Assembly (NCBI GenBank): GCA_040285825.1
Contig: JAUPSS010000001.1
Coordinates: forward strand, 868,001 to 932,000
Direction: 5' to 3'
DNA: 64,000 nucleotides
DNA from: Eukaryota sp. TZLM1-RC
Lineage: Eukaryota; Metamonada: BaSk clade
Part shown: positions 52,771 through 64,000 of the stretch, piece after piece
How positions within the stretch are numbered: position 1 is the stretch's first letter
How the letters are laid out: each line of letters begins with the position of its first letter
Notes under the pieces: model-generated
Database searches by the model: none
What the model was told of the DNA's origin: nothing
Seen by the model: only the letters and a program-made list of their open reading frames with translations
Program-made: the position numbers and the translations under genes

Positions 52771-52933
52771 TTTTGGTCATCAAACATCTGTATATTTTTC
52801 AAATTTATCTCAACTAATACCACCCATAAAAAACACCTGCAACCTCAAAAGATTTCGGAATAACAGAATGTGAATTTATGCATTTCCAATCAGCTCAATC
52901 AAAAAATGCCACCTAAAATATGAAACATATTAT
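52771..52933. repeat. Right end of the duplicated spacer
   Basis: Matches 3164-3327 and 23118-23280. Its left limit (TTTGGTCATCAAACATCTG) is the junction with the Fanzor-like element. The missing left part of the unit is not found elsewhere in the window. Confidence 0.6.
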
Positions 52934-53254
52934 ATGAAACAAAAATCTTGGTTCTCGATAAAGACAGCGAAAAATCAACAGAACAAGAACTCACAGATGA
53001 CTTGCTCTCAATCATTTATATCTTCAATTGCAGACAAATGGGTAGACGAAGGTATAAAAGCACAAAAGGTGAGAATTTATCCATCGAGGTTACAGAAGAA
53101 AATTCTTCGTAAAATTACCCATAAAGGAGAATTCCATTTTGCATCCCGCTCATCATATCACAAACAAGACATTACCCCATTGGTTGCCCTAACTTTTGAG
53201 AGACAAACAAAGGCATTGGGTAGAGCATATTTGGAAGATGAAACTTATTCATAA
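52934..53254 (+). CDS. 106-residue protein of unknown function, copy 3
   Basis: Open frame of the same length as the two other copies (KAQKVRIYPSRLQKKILRKI in the centre). It lies 340 bases before the second MBL-fold gene. The three copies differ mainly by amino-acid substitutions, without stops. See the entry at 3328 for the weak TnpB/Fanzor-like resemblance. Confidence 0.45.
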   Translation: MKQKSWFSIKTAKNQQNKNSQMTCSQSFISSIADKWVDEGIKAQKVRIYPSRLQKKILRKITHKGEFHFASRSSYHKQDITPLVALTFERQTKALGRAYLEDETYS

Positions 53255-53590
53255 ATGTTTATTTCATTAATAAATTGAATTTCTATAATTGAACATCATA
53301 CAATGCTTCACTGAACTTGAATTATGTCTTTACACCCAAGATCACCATTATAAATACAACTGTCTAATATCAATTTTTCCTGTCAAAGTAGTTATACCAA
53401 CATCCACACAGCAGAGATAACTCTATGATGGCGATTTGATCAATTCCTAGAGTATTTGTACCTCAAAATATCAAATCCCATTAGAATGGTTTATGCCATT
53501 ATCCTATATATATTAATGCGAGTGTGAGTGGGTGTTATTTTCAATTAGTCTTTTCATAAAATAAATACCAGTGGTTTGATTGAATTCCAC

Positions 53591-54325
53591 ATGAAACTAA
53601 CTGTTATAGGCCACTGGGCAGGATATCCTAAAGCTAATGACGCTACCTCTGGTTATTTGCTCCAGCACGATGGTTTCAATGTTCTTATTGATTGTGGTAG
53701 TGGTGTATTGTCCAACATGTTGCACTTCGTTTCTTACACCGAACTGCATGCAGTTGTCATCTCCCACTACCACCATGATCATATTGCTGACGTAGGTCCA
53801 CTACAATACGCTAGGCTAGTGGAAACACAGCTAGGCAAGGTGAATTCTCCACTCAAAGTATATGGCCCATCGTATGATCAGGATACACTGTCAAAGTTAA
53901 AGAAACCTCCATTTGTTGACACTGTTCCATATGACCCGCAAAGCCGAAAAACAATAGGTCCATTTGAGTTGGAATTTCATGAAAATATCCACTCAATTAA
54001 ATCATTTGCCATTAAGGCTACTTGTGGATCCAAATCAGTAGCTTATTCAGGAGACACTGCCTATCATGAGACATTGGCAGAGTTTGTTAGTGATGTAGAT
54101 TTGTTCATTTGCGAGGCGAGCTTCTATCCTTGGCAAGATGCAGTGCCTTATGGACACTTAACAAGTACAGAAGCAGCGAGAATTGCTCAAAAAGCGTCAG
54201 TAAATCATCTTTTACTTACACATTTACCTCACTTCGGAAATGTAAACGAGTTGCTTGAGGATGCTAAGAAACATTTCGAACAGAGAACGAGTCTGGCATT
54301 CAAAGGGTGGTGTTGTGAGATATAG
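53591..54325 (+). CDS. MBL-fold metal-dependent hydrolase, bacterial YhfI-like (copy 2)
   Basis: 244 residues from ATG 53591. Only one or two residues differ from the copy at 23938-24672 (Thr for Lys before IGPFELEF). All metal ligands are preserved (SHYHHDHIAD, YSGDTAYHE, GHLTS, LTHLPHFGN). The upstream 300 bases are also duplicated, so both copies probably keep their promoter. Confidence 0.88.
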   Translation: MKLTVIGHWAGYPKANDATSGYLLQHDGFNVLIDCGSGVLSNMLHFVSYTELHAVVISHYHHDHIADVGPLQYARLVETQLGKVNSPLKVYGPSYDQDTLSKLKKPPFVDTVPYDPQSRKTIGPFELEFHENIHSIKSFAIKATCGSKSVAYSGDTAYHETLAEFVSDVDLFICEASFYPWQDAVPYGHLTSTEAARIAQKASVNHLLLTHLPHFGNVNELLEDAKKHFEQRTSLAFKGWCCEI

Positions 54326-54529
54326 TTGTTTTTGTGGTTTGATTCCATTGGAATGTGGAAGTGTAAAGAAAATGGTGTGCTGTTAAAGTAACTACAAGTG
54401 ATTCAATCAATCAACATTTTGACACCATAAATTCAATAGACTTGATGACTAGACACTAGCATTAGTAGAGAAAAATTCGTTAATGAAACTTTATTTATAA
54501 GTCAAGTTTGAGACAACTTTTGACAATTT
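54326..54529. other. Spacer with LINE target site
   Basis: Matches the spacer at 24673-24891 with fewer GATTCCATTG repeats. It ends in ACTTTTGACAATTT (54516-54529), repeated at 56599-56612 beyond the LINE-B insertion. Confidence 0.6.
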
Positions 54530-56598
54530 GGTATAAAAACTGTTGAAGGTGCTTCTGTTGCTTCAATGACTTCAGATGTTTTTTTCAATAGTCAACAACA
54601 TCAATATATTTTCAATTTGGATTTCAAAAATGCTTTCAATTCTGTGAAACGTGATTGTATTTTTGATGTGCTTCTTCATGATTTTCCTGAACTTTCTGCA
54701 TATTTTTATTTATTTTATGGAAAAAAATCAGACTTAATTTTTGACTCCTTTACCCTTGAATCTTCTTCTGGTGTGAAACAAGGTGATCCTCTTGGCCCTT
54801 TGCTGTTTTGTTTGGCTATTCATAATATTATTAAAATGACACAACAAGATTTCCCTGATTTGCGTATTGTTGCCTATATGGATGACATTTCTATTATTGG
54901 TTCTTTTGAAAGCATTTCCAGGGTTTCTGAAGACATTGCGGCAAAATACAAAGAAATTGGTTTAGCTTTGAACCCATCTAAATGTCTCTTGATTGGTAGA
55001 GAAAAACAATCTTTGATGATTGGTGGAGCTCAGATTCCTTTTATCAATTATGACCAACAAGCTTTTAAGTTTCTTGGATGTTGGCTTGGCAATTTGGATG
55101 AAATCTATTCCCAGTTAAACAATTTATTGGAGAAGTTTGACAAGGATCTTAGTTTTATCGCTGAATGTGACATTGAGAAACACATCAAATTTTTTATTTT
55201 AAAAATTTGTTATTCTGGAAAATTCACTCATATTTTAAGGTCAACTCCCCTTCGGTATCTCTCAATTTTTGCAGATCTTTTAACAAACTTCGAGTCAAAT
55301 TTTTTTCTTCTTTATTAGAAGTAAATGAATCTTTAATTCGAAGTCATGTATTTTGTTCAGCAGATTTGGGTGGAATTGGATTCACCAAATCTTCGATTCT
55401 GTGTAAAGCAGCATTTTTGGGAGGTGGTAAAAATTTTGTTTTTGAATTTTTCCAAAGGTTCCCTTTTGATGTTCATCTGATCAATGGTGAATCAAATTTT
55501 TACTTGAATCAACTGCAATTTGAATTAGAAAATTTGCCTAGTGATATCTGGATTCAGTGTTTTCCTCAAAACGTTCAAGAAATTCCCACTCGATCACTTC
55601 CAAATTTACGTTTTTGCTTGAAAAAGCTTCAGCACCATCTGGTTAAATTATATAAAGGCTTGGATTATGAAGTAAGACTTGGCTTGGCCAAAACTAAAAA
55701 TCCCGCTTTCAGTAATTTTTTAAAGGATATTCGTGATAGTTCAGCTGCTGCTTTAGTAACTCAAGTTCCCTCTGTTTATGGACTTTTGTTAAAAGACAAT
55801 GAATGGCTTCTAAGCATGCGTTTTCGTTGTTTTCTAAGGCCAAACAATTTGCCCAATCATTTAACTTGTAAATGTGGTAAACCTCTTTTGTTTACTCATC
55901 TTTTGAACTGTAAACATTTCATTACGTTTAGAAGCAAAGTGCATAATAACGTCAGGGACCAAATTTATGTAATGTGCAAATCATATCGAGTAGATTCCTT
56001 TTTGGAACCGCTGTTATCAAAATTAATTCTTGATGATCCCAATATTGATAGTACGCGTTACAACAGAGCTTCTATGGGTCTGACTAGAGGTGATCTAGTT
56101 GTTCCTGGTTTAAATGGTAGTTTTACTATTTTGGACGCCATGTCTATTGACCCTTGTAATTCCTCTAACGAACATTTCATTAACTCGGATGTAAATAATC
56201 CTCTTCTGGCAGGCGAAAAATATAAAATTGCTAAATATGCGAAACCCATTTCCTCGGTTAATGAAAATTCTCATGCCCAATATAATTTATGTCCATTTGT
56301 TTTTTCTTTGCTTGGATCTCTAGGTAAGGCTGCTATGGCTTTCCTTGAGGATTTTGTTGTAGTTGTAAAGGAAAGAACTGGAAGAATTTTCAATCGTGTT
56401 TACTGGCAAAACAGGATTGTATTTTCAATTTTTAAGGGAATGGTAACACTAATTTCTGATTCACTATCTTCTTTTGGGAAATTTTCTGAATCTTTAGCGA
56501 TTAATTGTTTTGATGTAGGGGAGGCAGGTTTTGAGGATGTGGAGTTTTAATTGTGTATTTCATATTTGTTGTTGAATAAAAATATTCTAGAAAAAAAA
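54530..56598 (+). mobile_element. LINE-B, longest copy, one frameshift
   Basis: The frame from 54530 (GIKTVEGASVASM) includes motif A LDFKNAFNSVKRD, motif B SSGVKQGDPLGPLLF and motif C AYMDDISI. After one shift near 55260 it continues as 55207-56550 with the zinc motif CKCGKPLLFTHLLNCKHF, the nuclease motif RGDLVVPGLNGSFTILD and a C-terminus GEAGFEDVEF. It is 5'-truncated just before motif A. The 14-nt target duplication ACTTTTGACAATTT flanks it. Apart from the shift it is well preserved, so a recently active relative probably exists in the genome. Confidence 0.92.
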
Positions 56599-56612
56599 AC
56601 TTTTGACAATTT

Positions 56613-58870
56613 TCTTCAAAAAAGATTTCTTGACAAATTCAGGATCTTGGTTGACATTCCAATGCCCGTACTTTCTATAACAAGAAGGGTCGTTTTTCCT
56701 ATCACACTTGTCGCCAAACTTGCACTTATAAGGAATCACTGGTATAGGTTCATGGGAAAAAGTGAAGCGATGAAGAGGATCCTTAAGACCTTCACAACTT
56801 ACCCCATGTTCACATACTTCCAGCTCAACGTGGTCAAATAGTCTGCAGTGTTCCTCGTTTTCCACATCTTTACAAAATCCTGAATATCGACATATATGTT
56901 TAAACCCCCTTAAATGCTTCGCTCCCTCGGAGGTCTTTCCCATATGATCCACATAGTAATACTCGCAGGTATAAGGATTAGGACATTGGGGTAGTTCAGA
57001 GTTTATATTAGGAGCACTTTTAGTAATAGAGGAAGATCTTGGTTTTTTGAAACGATTTTGTGGATGTAAAATGTTGAAAAAATGTTCGATGAGATAGTGA
57101 AGCCAACTGGTTACAATTTTTAAAGGGGCAACGTGGAACATGGTGAAATTTTGAAATATGATCTCTTTCATCAACACGTTGGCAGGGAAAGAGCAAATCT
57201 TGACATGGAAGCATAAAATTTCGAGAATTTTGAATTAAATCGTATTTAATTAAATCTTGGCATTGAGCTAGACAATCCCCAAATCCACTAAATATAATTG
57301 AATCAAAAAACTTGTGGAAAATGGAAAGTACAAATGATAAAACAGTCATTGCACCAGGAATAGGGTTTTTGAAAGCTCCACAACCAAGAGGGCAAATCAC
57401 TAAATGAGTAATTCCGTGTTTAATGGCAGCTAAAAAGACACAAGTCCATCTCTTGTATAGTAATTGCAAATCATCAAAATGAGCATAGTCTTCACCAAAG
57501 TTTTCAACTTCCTTTTTTTGTGGATTTTGAGGAGCAGCAGTACTTATAATGGTAACTCTTTGTGGTTTTTCAAGCAATTGACATCCAGTAGCTTCCGTTG
57601 TTTTGAAAATTTCCACATTTTCGGTAACTACAACATCAATTTTAGCTGTTTTCCATGGATATGCTACACTTTGGCCAGAAACTACCTGTCCACCATACTG
57701 TTCAGGATCCAAAGCAGCACCTAGAGTTGTTCTTCTGAAAAGTGATTCTTCCTGAGCACTGGCACCCGTGAGATAACCACCACCAGGATGTTCCTCATTA
57801 GCCATGTTGAGGACACCAACACGGTTAGTGGTAGGATCAAGGCTAATCGCACATTCAAGACAGTCTTTTTCCAAAAACTCGATCGGTTTAACATCATTAG
57901 TTGCAAAAAAATCAAAATCATGATTAAAAAAATCGTCAAAAAAATAGACAGAATTACATAGCAAATTACAATTCAATCTAGTAAAGGATTCACCATTCAG
58001 AGCATAACCATTGGCATTCACGACTCTCAAAGCATGAGCTAATATGATGCACAACACAAGCCTATAACAATTGTTGAATCTTCGTCTAAGAGAGGGAAGG
58101 TCATAGGAATTGATTAGGAAATGGATTAATTGATCATTGTAATTTTCGACTAAATTTCCATAGTAATGCAGAGCCAAATCAACATGGGCCTTTTCTTCGG
58201 CAAAACAAACAGGATACGCAAGAGCAGGATTGAATTCCTCAACCAAAACTAATGTAATTTCTCTATTTTTCCCTTTAATTCTACAATTAAAAATCGTACC
58301 TCTTTTTAGAACACATTCATCCTCTGTGCTGACCAGAACAACTCTTCTATCCCCAAACAAAGTGATCTTGTGCTTTGTGGAAGTGAGGCTCTGGTCAATG
58401 ACGTGTCTTAGAGTTGAGAAATTTGGACAAGGAATGAAGACTAGTTCGAATAAATAGAATTCATTAAAAGAAATTCTAAAATTTTGGTTGGAAGTGTCAA
58501 TTGATTGAATGATCTCTGATTGATCTTCTTTTGAAAAGACCAAATATTCGAACAATGAAATGTCAGCCAATATTTGGTCATTTAGATAGATTGTCTTTGA
58601 ATTCGGTAATAGTTGAGCCAAATTTTCGTCAATAACAGAATGATTAATTGGTGATCCATCTTCGACAACGACTGTGATCGACGTCAAGGCTAAAATTTTA
58701 GAAGTTTGATCTCTTCCCCTGCTCTTGAGCTCTACTATTTCCTTTTGCTTATCCATTAATTTTTGTTTCAATTTTTGAATCAATTGATTATTTTTTCATT
58801 ATTATTGACCGCCACCTGATCACTGTTAGTGGACATTTCTGAAATTTCTGCCTTTAAACCCAAAACTTCC
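56613..58870 (-). pseudogene. PARG/zinc-finger gene, truncated copy 3
   Basis: Frames 58783-57020 (end of the coiled coil and the PARG motif HPGGGYLTGASAQEE) and 57177-56587 (last zinc modules) are separated by an extra T in a T-run near 57048. A missing base near 58790 breaks the coiled coil. The 5' half of the gene is gone: at 58870 it is joined to Piezo. Confidence 0.9.
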
Positions 58871-61800
58871 TGACACAACTGCTTTTATTAGTGTAGCATC
58901 TGTAATTTCTTTTTTCTCATGTGGATTAGTATTAATTGCTACCTTCTTTTACCCTTCACCTTGGCTGATTCCGTTGCTGATATATGGAATGATTCTGATT
59001 ATTTTTAAATTAAGAACTTGTGGTTTTAAACGAGGTTATAGAGTTTTATTATTTTCTATTATTTCAATTAATTTAACATTTATTTCCTTTTCTAAACAAC
59101 CAAGAGCTGTGACGTTACTTTCAGCAGCTTTCTTTCTATTTTTGAACCCTTTTGGTCTATTGGTGACGTTTTCGCCACGTCAGCATAGGTACTTCTTGAA
59201 ATTTTTGAGAATTATTTAGTAGGAAGCTGCTTTATCTAATAACCTCAATTTTAACAATAACTCGATTAACAATTACTTATTTATCAATAGCATTGCCTCA
59301 AGATTTTATTAAAAGTCCCATATTTAAAATATTTGCATTACCCTCACTCAACCATTGTGACTCTGTTTTTTGTCTAGAGCATGCTTTAATTTTATTACCT
59401 TTGGTTATTCAATTAATCATTTCTACCTCTTTCATCAAATCACCTTCCCCATCAATCACGTCGCCTGTGATTGCTTTATTTACATCGCAATTCCAACTAC
59501 TTGGCCCAGCTTTCATGCATACAGTGGCAGTAGTGTTTGCTTGGGTATCTATTCTATCTATAAGAGATCCTTTTTCTATTATTCTAGGAGCTTCCTGTTT
59601 AGGCTTTCTTAGTTCTCATCATTGGAGACATCGGAAAAAACTTGTTTGGTTGGTTCTGTTGGGGTTAGTGTTTGGGGTTGTTTCCAAAATTTTGTTGTCT
59701 TCTTTATGTGATCTCTATCCTGATCTCCATTCTTCATGGCCAAAATTTTACGAATTTTTCGGAGTGTCTTGCACATCCAACTCTTTCCTTTTTCACTTCA
59801 GTTTCCCCATTTTAGCCATATTTTGCCTTTATAGGTCCATGGCCAATCCCCTTGACTTGAGCTTATACTGCCCCGAAACTGAGGATGAAGTTTCTCCCAT
59901 CGCTTTTAAAATTGAAAAGTTTTTGTTACCGCTTTTAAGACCTTGTCTAATTATTTTATTGTTCTTTATCGGTGTTCAACGTGCATCTGTTCCTGCTTTG
60001 CTTTACGTAATTGTAGCACTTTGGTTGGTGTATTCGGACTCTGTTTTTACTGAGCTGAAAAGGGCAAAAACTTTTACGTTTTGTTTGTATATTTTAAACT
60101 GCTCTGTTTTGATTTCACAATCAATATTTCAGTTGAGCTTTTTCAGTGAATCTTCTGATCTCTTCTCGATCTCTTCTATTCTAGGTCTAGATCAATACCA
60201 TTCTTACTACTCGGCGCTCAAATTATCAGCTTCACTATTGGATTTCATTGTCCACGGCATCTCTTCTTCTTTGGATGTATTGGTTTACTCTGCTTTCTTT
60301 AAAAGATATCTTTCTTCAGTTAAAACCAGCAGAGATTTGGCCATCCAACGAGTCTTGGATGATGAAAAGTTAAGTAAGCTTAGGCGGGAAAGGATTTTAA
60401 AGCAACAGTTAACAGAGAAAGAAGCTACTGAAAGCAGATTGGAAATGTTAAAGTCAAAAAGACTTGGTAAAAGAGATACATCAACTCGTCAAATATTTGA
60501 AGAAGAGATCAAAGCACATCAGGACGGTTTAAGTGACTTGTCAAGTAGTGCAGAAGAGATCAAAAAGGATCATGATGACCTGTCTGGTCAAGAGAAGTCA
60601 AGTGACGTTGACGTATCTACTGATCAGAAACTTGAAGAAGAGATCACATCAGATCAAGATGACACGTCTGAGCCTCAACCATCATTTTTACTTCGAATGG
60701 CAACCAAACTTCAGTCAATCATTTTGAACTTCTTCAATATCAACATTTCTGACCTACCACCACGTCATCAAACGTCACCATTACGTTGGTTAAAGCACAA
60801 TATCTATAGATACTCTTCTGTATTGTCTTGCTTGCTGTGCTATCTCGCTGCTTTGTGGTTTCCTTCTATTCCCACCGTGATGATTGCTTTCACCACGATC
60901 ACTTTTGGTTTAATGTCCAAATATGGAGGCAAAGCTAGGTTTTGGCAGTTTATTTTGGGAATTTATCTATCTTTATTATTAATCCATTACATTTTCACCT
61001 TTCCTTTCTTTTGTTTTTGCGTTTCGCCATCAGATTCAATTACCATTTCCTTTGGCAAGTCATGTCTAGATCCCACCAAGTGTCCTGTTCCAAGGGAGCT
61101 TATCGATCCATCAAGTCACCCCTCAGCCCTAAGTTCGCAACTCATTTACCTTGTTGGTATTGCTCCTATTGGTAGCTTCCTCTTCTCCTACCCTCCCTTG
61201 CTGATTGCTGCTTTGGGTATCGTTCTTCATCGTTCTATCTCGTTTAGAATGGGCAGGTGGGGAATTGATGTAGAGGAGAGAGTTGGGGTTCGTCAAGTTT
61301 GGGGTAGGGTCGTGGTCTTCTTCAAGACTCTAATGGAGAAGCGTTTCGACGCTATTGGAGTAGACCTCTACCCATTTATGTTTTTTATTGATATTCTTCA
61401 GTTAATTGCGCTTCCATTTGCCTTTTTTAGTAGCTCAACAGCTTCCCAGTCGGTAATCCAATCGGTCCAGCTCAGTTATTTACCTGGTTTCCTTGCAATT
61501 TGGTTGATTGTTCAGTTTCTGTTAATCATTATTGATAGAACTCTTTTCTATTTGAGATTCGCAAGACTCAAAGCTCTGGTTCATTTCATTTCTAATTTCA
61601 CTGTGTTAATTGTTTTTTGTTTAATTTTCCCCCGCAGTGATCACGAATTACCAATTAATGCACCTTTTCTCCTAGTCGCGGCCTTTCTGCGGTTTGTGGC
61701 TGCCGTGTTGAGCTCTCTACAACTTCGTTTTGGTTTTCCACCGCCTTCCTCCAAAGCCTTTTTGATGAAGTCTTACGGTTCTTTTAATAATTATGGATAC

Positions 61801-62945
61801 CAAGCCTTTAGAGTCATTCCTTTTCTTTATGAAATGAAATGTTTGTTGGATTGGTCTTTGACTACTACTGCTTTGGAATTTAATTACTGGATGCGAATAG
61901 AAGATATTTATTCATCGTTGTTTTTAATCAAATGCAGAAGGTTATCTACAGCGAAAAGGGGTCGAAATTTTGGCGACCCACAACCAAAATTTGACAAATT
62001 TTCGCAAGGATTTCTTTTGTTTTTCGGTCTTACGCTTTTATTATGTTTGCCCTTATTTTATTTAGTTCTGCTAACCCAGTCTTCAAACCAAACCCTATCC
62101 AACAGGCCAGTATTGATGTAAGTTTCAATAACTACTTGCCCATTTTCTCTCAGCATGAAGTGCACAAAGTCGATGTTATCCCGGCTACACAATACAATGC
62201 AATTGTTAACCAACACTCCTTGCTCCGCGATTCTAACCGTGCAGATGTACGAAAGATTACCTTTTTCACTTCATCTGATTCTGTGTGGACCATTGCTCCT
62301 CCTGCCATGAACGGGCTAGTAGAAGCTTTGGAGGATGGAAGGGGAATAGTGTCTGTTACTTTGTCGTTTAACAGACACTATCCAAGCGATAGGAGGACAG
62401 CAAAGGGATGGTACTCGTTCAATTTAGATCATGAACATTGTTTAGAGTTGGCCAAGTTATTTTCTGGTGATTTAGAAGAAGTAACAATACCTTTACTTCC
62501 AAGAGCTGCATTAATTCCTCTGGCCGAATCACCAATCTTTTCTGATCAACGTGAGGATACTCTCATTCAGCGCAGAGAACGTGACGGACAGACTTATTGG
62601 TTGATCAAGGATGCTGATTCAAGAGAACCATTCTATATGTATACTTATAGTTTAGAATCGACCGCTGCACTTGGTGCTTATGCCAGCGGGGGTTTGATTG
62701 GATTGTATCTATCAATTGTGATTGGTGTTGGTAGGTTTGTTCGACTTTCATTTTCGGACAGCAAATCCCAAATTTTTGTTTCGGCTCTCCCAAATGTGGA
62801 TAAATTACTTGAAATCTGTGAGGATTTGTTCCTGGCCAGGAGTATCTCAGATTTGGTCCTTGAAGAATCAATTTACAAGGAAATCATTCAGATATATAGA
62901 GATCCAGATACTTTGATTGAATTAACCACACCACCAGTTAAATAG
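58871..62945 (+). pseudogene. Piezo channel, truncated and deleted copy 2
   Basis: Homology with copy 1 runs from its position 9591 onward. About 886 bases equal to 9944-10829 are missing, and TAG at the deletion joint (about 59219) stops the upstream frame. The body (59293-62121) is nearly identical to copy 1, including PFLYEMKCLLDW. A missing A near 62055 shifts the frame, and the cap and C-terminus follow as 62043-62945 (LPNVDKLLEICEDLFLAR intact). The N-terminus is replaced by PARG sequence. This copy is not functional as it stands. Confidence 0.92.
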
Positions 62946-63756
62946 TTATTGGTGATAGGTAGTTAATTTAAATAGTGTTTTCGTGCTATATCTTTTGAAT
63001 AAATAAAGCAGTATCTTTTTGAGCTACTGTCTCGTTATCCGCTACGTTAACTCCAATAATCAATTTCAACAAAATGGTTTTAAAACAAGCTTTTCATGGG
63101 ATGGATGCTCTTTAATTGAGCGACTTTTGAGCGTTAAACAAAGCTTTTTCCTACTGTATTTGGAATGGTAGCATCCGATACAAGACGTGATGTGAAGTAA
63201 TGTCAAATACTACAATGTTGTGAATTTCCAGATGATAGAAGAAAAAATGGCTACCAAAAACACATTAAACTTCTATTGATGATACAGCATATTTATTGGT
63301 ATTCAGCTCAAAAATCAGAATAATAACAAGTAATCTCTCACCAATTTTAAGGGACATTGTTATTGCACAAACTACCTAACAACTCTTCGAAAATTGAGAA
63401 AAAAGGCACACAGTGTTTTTTCCCTATTTTTTTTGGATTCAACAAACATTGAAATCAGCAGTGATTTAATTCCTCGATTTTGCATTTACTGTCTATGTGT
63501 ATGTAAGGTTGTCAAAACACAACGGAATGAATCATGAAAAATAAAGTTTGAACTTTCTGGATACAAATTTGGACTCTTTGTGACTGAAATTGACTGAGGA
63601 AATTTTGAAGTTGCAATTCCCAAAAAATTGGACAATTGAACTGCGAAGACTAAAAAGATGTTGTGAAAGCAGCCAAGTTATGAAAATGGACATAAAATTC
63701 TTATTTGATCAGTGTTCCGGCCATACAAACAAAACTAGAGTTTTAGATCATCTTTA
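62946..63756. other. Piezo 3' flank, second copy
   Basis: Matches 14558-15362. No gene is seen. Homology ends at about 63756 at TTAGATCATCTTT, where LINE-type coding sequence begins. Confidence 0.6.
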
Positions 63757-64000
63757 AGTACACTCTTCGAACATTACAGAAAAGATTGACTGGAATGTAT
63801 GAAAAAGATCTTTATAATAATATATGCAGCTCGGCTGTTTTAAATCAAGATCTTCAATCATTGTTATTGGAAAAGGGTGTTTGTGAAAATAAGTCATCAG
63901 ATTCTTCACTTTTTGTAACTATTGTACCACGAAGATTTGGATTGTGTGCCACTAATGAAACATTTGTAACAAAAATGAGATTATATTTGAACAAATATAT
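63757..64000 (+). mobile_element. LINE-E fragment at the window edge
   Basis: The plus frame reads STLRTLQKRLTGMYEKDLYN, then FVTIVPRRFGLCATNETFVT and KMRLYLNKY. This aligns with the connector before the zinc motif of LINE-B (LRFCLKKLQHHLVKLYEGL; VPSVYGLLLKDNEWLLNMRF). It is a further family of the same LINE type, continuing past the window end. Confidence 0.65.

Overview
The window looks like nuclear DNA of a free-living protist, probably an amoeboid or flagellate lineage that I cannot name. It is AT-rich. The genes are long and apparently intron-poor and use the standard code. A Piezo channel, a RING-kinase-LRR protein and several eukaryotic retrotransposon families are present, alongside genes of bacterial type (metallo-beta-lactamase fold hydrolase, microbial PARG) and of giant-virus type. 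There are no bacterial operons and no ribosomal RNA genes.

The layout is a mosaic of segmental duplications. A parental unit can be deduced: a LINE-A/LINE-B composite repeat, a 106-residue ORF, an MBL-fold hydrolase, a spacer, then a coiled-coil/PARG/zinc-finger gene on the minus strand. It occurs three times: 1.6-8 kb (MBL gene missing), 21.6-30.6 kb, and 52.8-58.9 kb (left part replaced by a Fanzor remnant). Piezo occurs twice (8.8-14.6 kb and 58.9-62.9 kb). The second copy is fused directly to the third PARG copy. The RING-kinase-LRR gene occurs as a full copy (16.0-18.7 kb), as a copy without its RING and with fewer LRRs (43.5-45.6 kb), and as a bare 3' tail (30.6 kb). Each of these 3' ends is followed by a tRNA-like sequence and a strong hairpin.

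Between 31.9 and 40.3 kb lies a compact AT-rich block of decaying virus-like genes: deoxynucleoside kinase, HExxH metallopeptidase, Nudix hydrolase, RBR-type RING protein, the C-terminal part of an RNA polymerase RPB2 subunit, a TFIIS-like zinc ribbon and several unknowns. I read it as an endogenised fragment of a nucleocytoplasmic large DNA virus of a protist. A LINE-A copy split the metallopeptidase gene and left a 14-nt target-site duplication. A Ty3/gypsy-like gag-pol remnant adjoins at 40.3-43.4 kb.

At least five LINE families with a reverse transcriptase, a C-x-C-H-C zinc motif and a (G/A)D-x13-D restriction-like nuclease motif populate the window. Most are 5'-truncated. Where the empty site can be read from a paralogue, target duplications of 9-14 nt are visible, and independent insertions fall on overlapping target sites. 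Genes that look potentially functional are the RING-kinase-LRR gene, the MBL hydrolases, an alpha/beta hydrolase at 50.3-51.2 kb and the main PARG ORF. Most other genes carry frameshifts or stops. Some of these sit in T or A runs and could be assembly errors.
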